From NCBI GenBank assembly GCA_019636495.1, contig JAHBXL010000019.1, positions 1-64,000 on the forward strand: DNA of 64,000 nucleotides. The letters run 5' to 3'. The position numbers were made by a program, and so were the translations under genes. This DNA comes from Phycisphaeraceae bacterium. GTDB lineage: Bacteria > Planctomycetota > Phycisphaerae > Phycisphaerales > UBA1924. The notes beneath the pieces were generated by a model. The model was not told the origin of the DNA, did no database searches, and was given only the letters and a program-made list of their open reading frames with translations. Position 1 is the stretch's first letter. Each line of letters starts with the position of its first letter. Of this stretch, positions 63,615-64,000 are shown one piece after another.

Positions 63615-64000
63615 ATGAACGCCCGTACGCACCGCAGGACCACCACCCGAGGCACGCGCCGCGCGCTCCGCGCCGCCGCGCTCTCGCCACGCGGCGTTGC
63701 GAGCGTGCTCGCGATGATGTTCCTGGTCATGTTCAGTTCGCTCGCCGTCGCCATGGCCGTGGCGAGCCAGGGCAACCTGCGCACCGCCAACACGCACCTG
63801 CACGTTCTCCGCGCGATGGGCGCGGCCGAGACGGGCATGGCCGTTGCCGAACGTCGGCTCATCGACGCCGTCGCCCGCTTTGTCGTCGAGCGCGGCGTCG
63901 TGGACGAGCAGTTCGGCACGCGGCTGTGGAACGGCTCATACGGCGCTGGCGATGGCATCGTGAATGTCCGGCCCGCCCTCGATGGACGCGCCGACGTCTA
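63615..64000 (+). CDS. PilX-like pilus assembly protein (5' part; cut by window edge)
   Basis: Open from the ATG at 63615 to the last base (128 codons plus 2 bases). A basic leader and 'SPRGVASVLAMMFLVMFSSL' then 'AVAMAVASQGNL' resemble PilX N-termini ('RGVALVLALLFLLVL'), followed by 'AMGAAETGMAVAERRLIDAV', the 'AEaGi..A...L' pattern of these proteins. It continues the pilus cluster beyond the window. Confidence 0.75.
   Translation, partial: MNARTHRRTTTRGTRRALRAAALSPRGVASVLAMMFLVMFSSLAVAMAVASQGNLRTANTHLHVLRAMGAAETGMAVAERRLIDAVARFVVERGVVDEQFGTRLWNGSYGAGDGIVNVRPALDGRADV

Overview
The window looks like ordinary chromosome from a GC-rich planctomycete, most probably of class Phycisphaerae (inference). 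The clues are a PEP-CTERM-tailed secreted protein plus an orphan PEP-CTERM tail, a secreted repeat protein ending in a dockerin-like 'DADFDANGSVQVADIF' segment, a 'CRGCGYDL...CPECG' zinc-ribbon style common in planctomycetes, Gram-negative envelope genes (hldE, a Wzm/Wzt-type exporter, a PagL-like deacylase, lgt, a LolCDE-type pair), and scattered housekeeping genes. I see no prophage, integron, CRISPR array or recognisable defence island. The only mobile-type gene is a REP-associated tyrosine transposase.

Layout. 1-3168 (minus): a truncated secreted protein, then a DUF1573 / rhodanese / MauE-DoxX run. 3405-4840: sigma factor and a membrane partner candidate. 4925-6895: tRNA-dihydrouridine synthase, then a RAYT transposase between REP hairpins. 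7010-13484: aldo/keto reductase, LolCDE-type permease and ATPase (the ATPase carries an inserted zinc ribbon), and a hydrolase coupled to a GH3-family enzyme. 13619-20046: DUF2339 membrane protein, Wzm/Wzt-type polysaccharide ABC exporter, and a stand-alone nuoH. 20065-30519: secreted and hypothetical proteins, tRNA-Cys, a STAS protein, a stand-alone atpD, and DUF418 and DUF1569 proteins. 30537-37897: pdeM, rpsP, trmD, tRNA-Leu, an Hpt protein and a GGDEF response regulator, hldE, rplS. 37967-41836: a broken galactose-oxidase-like gene, a PEP-CTERM protein, slyX, a PagL-like protein and an FMN reductase. 41861-49300: HAD phosphatase, truD, a YyaL-DsbD fusion, a YqaA protein, galE and an unknown. 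49421-56306: lgt, a D-amino-acid-oxidase-family protein with permuted domain order, tatD, a bifunctional nuclease, nnrE, a GT2 glycosyltransferase, floA. 56567-64000: a PurS-like/PurL fusion, rnhA, and the start of a type IV pilus cluster (pilT, pilC, two pilin-like genes), cut by the right edge.

How the genes work together. Several genes serve the outer envelope: heptose activation (hldE), polysaccharide export (Wzm/Wzt), UDP-galactose supply (galE), lipoprotein maturation and sorting (lgt, LolCDE-type), and lipid A trimming (PagL-like). Others serve tRNA and ribosome maturation (dus, trmD, truD, rpsP, rplS). Operon breaks are notable: rpsP, trmD and rplS are near each other but rimM is absent and a strong terminator separates rpsP from trmD, while atpD and nuoH each stand alone.

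The most interesting signals are (i) intergenic spacers built of degenerate 7-nt repeats, purine-rich then pyrimidine-rich, whose last repeat units contain a -10-like hexamer just before the next start codon; (ii) the RAYT/REP locus; (iii) a four-cysteine zinc ribbon inside a LolD-type ATPase; (iv) the D-amino-acid-oxidase family protein with its C-terminal motif moved ahead of the Rossmann fold; (v) a tRNA-Cys with a class II-sized variable arm; and (vi) a fresh-looking multi-lesion pseudogene. I did not find one clearly undescribed multi-gene system.
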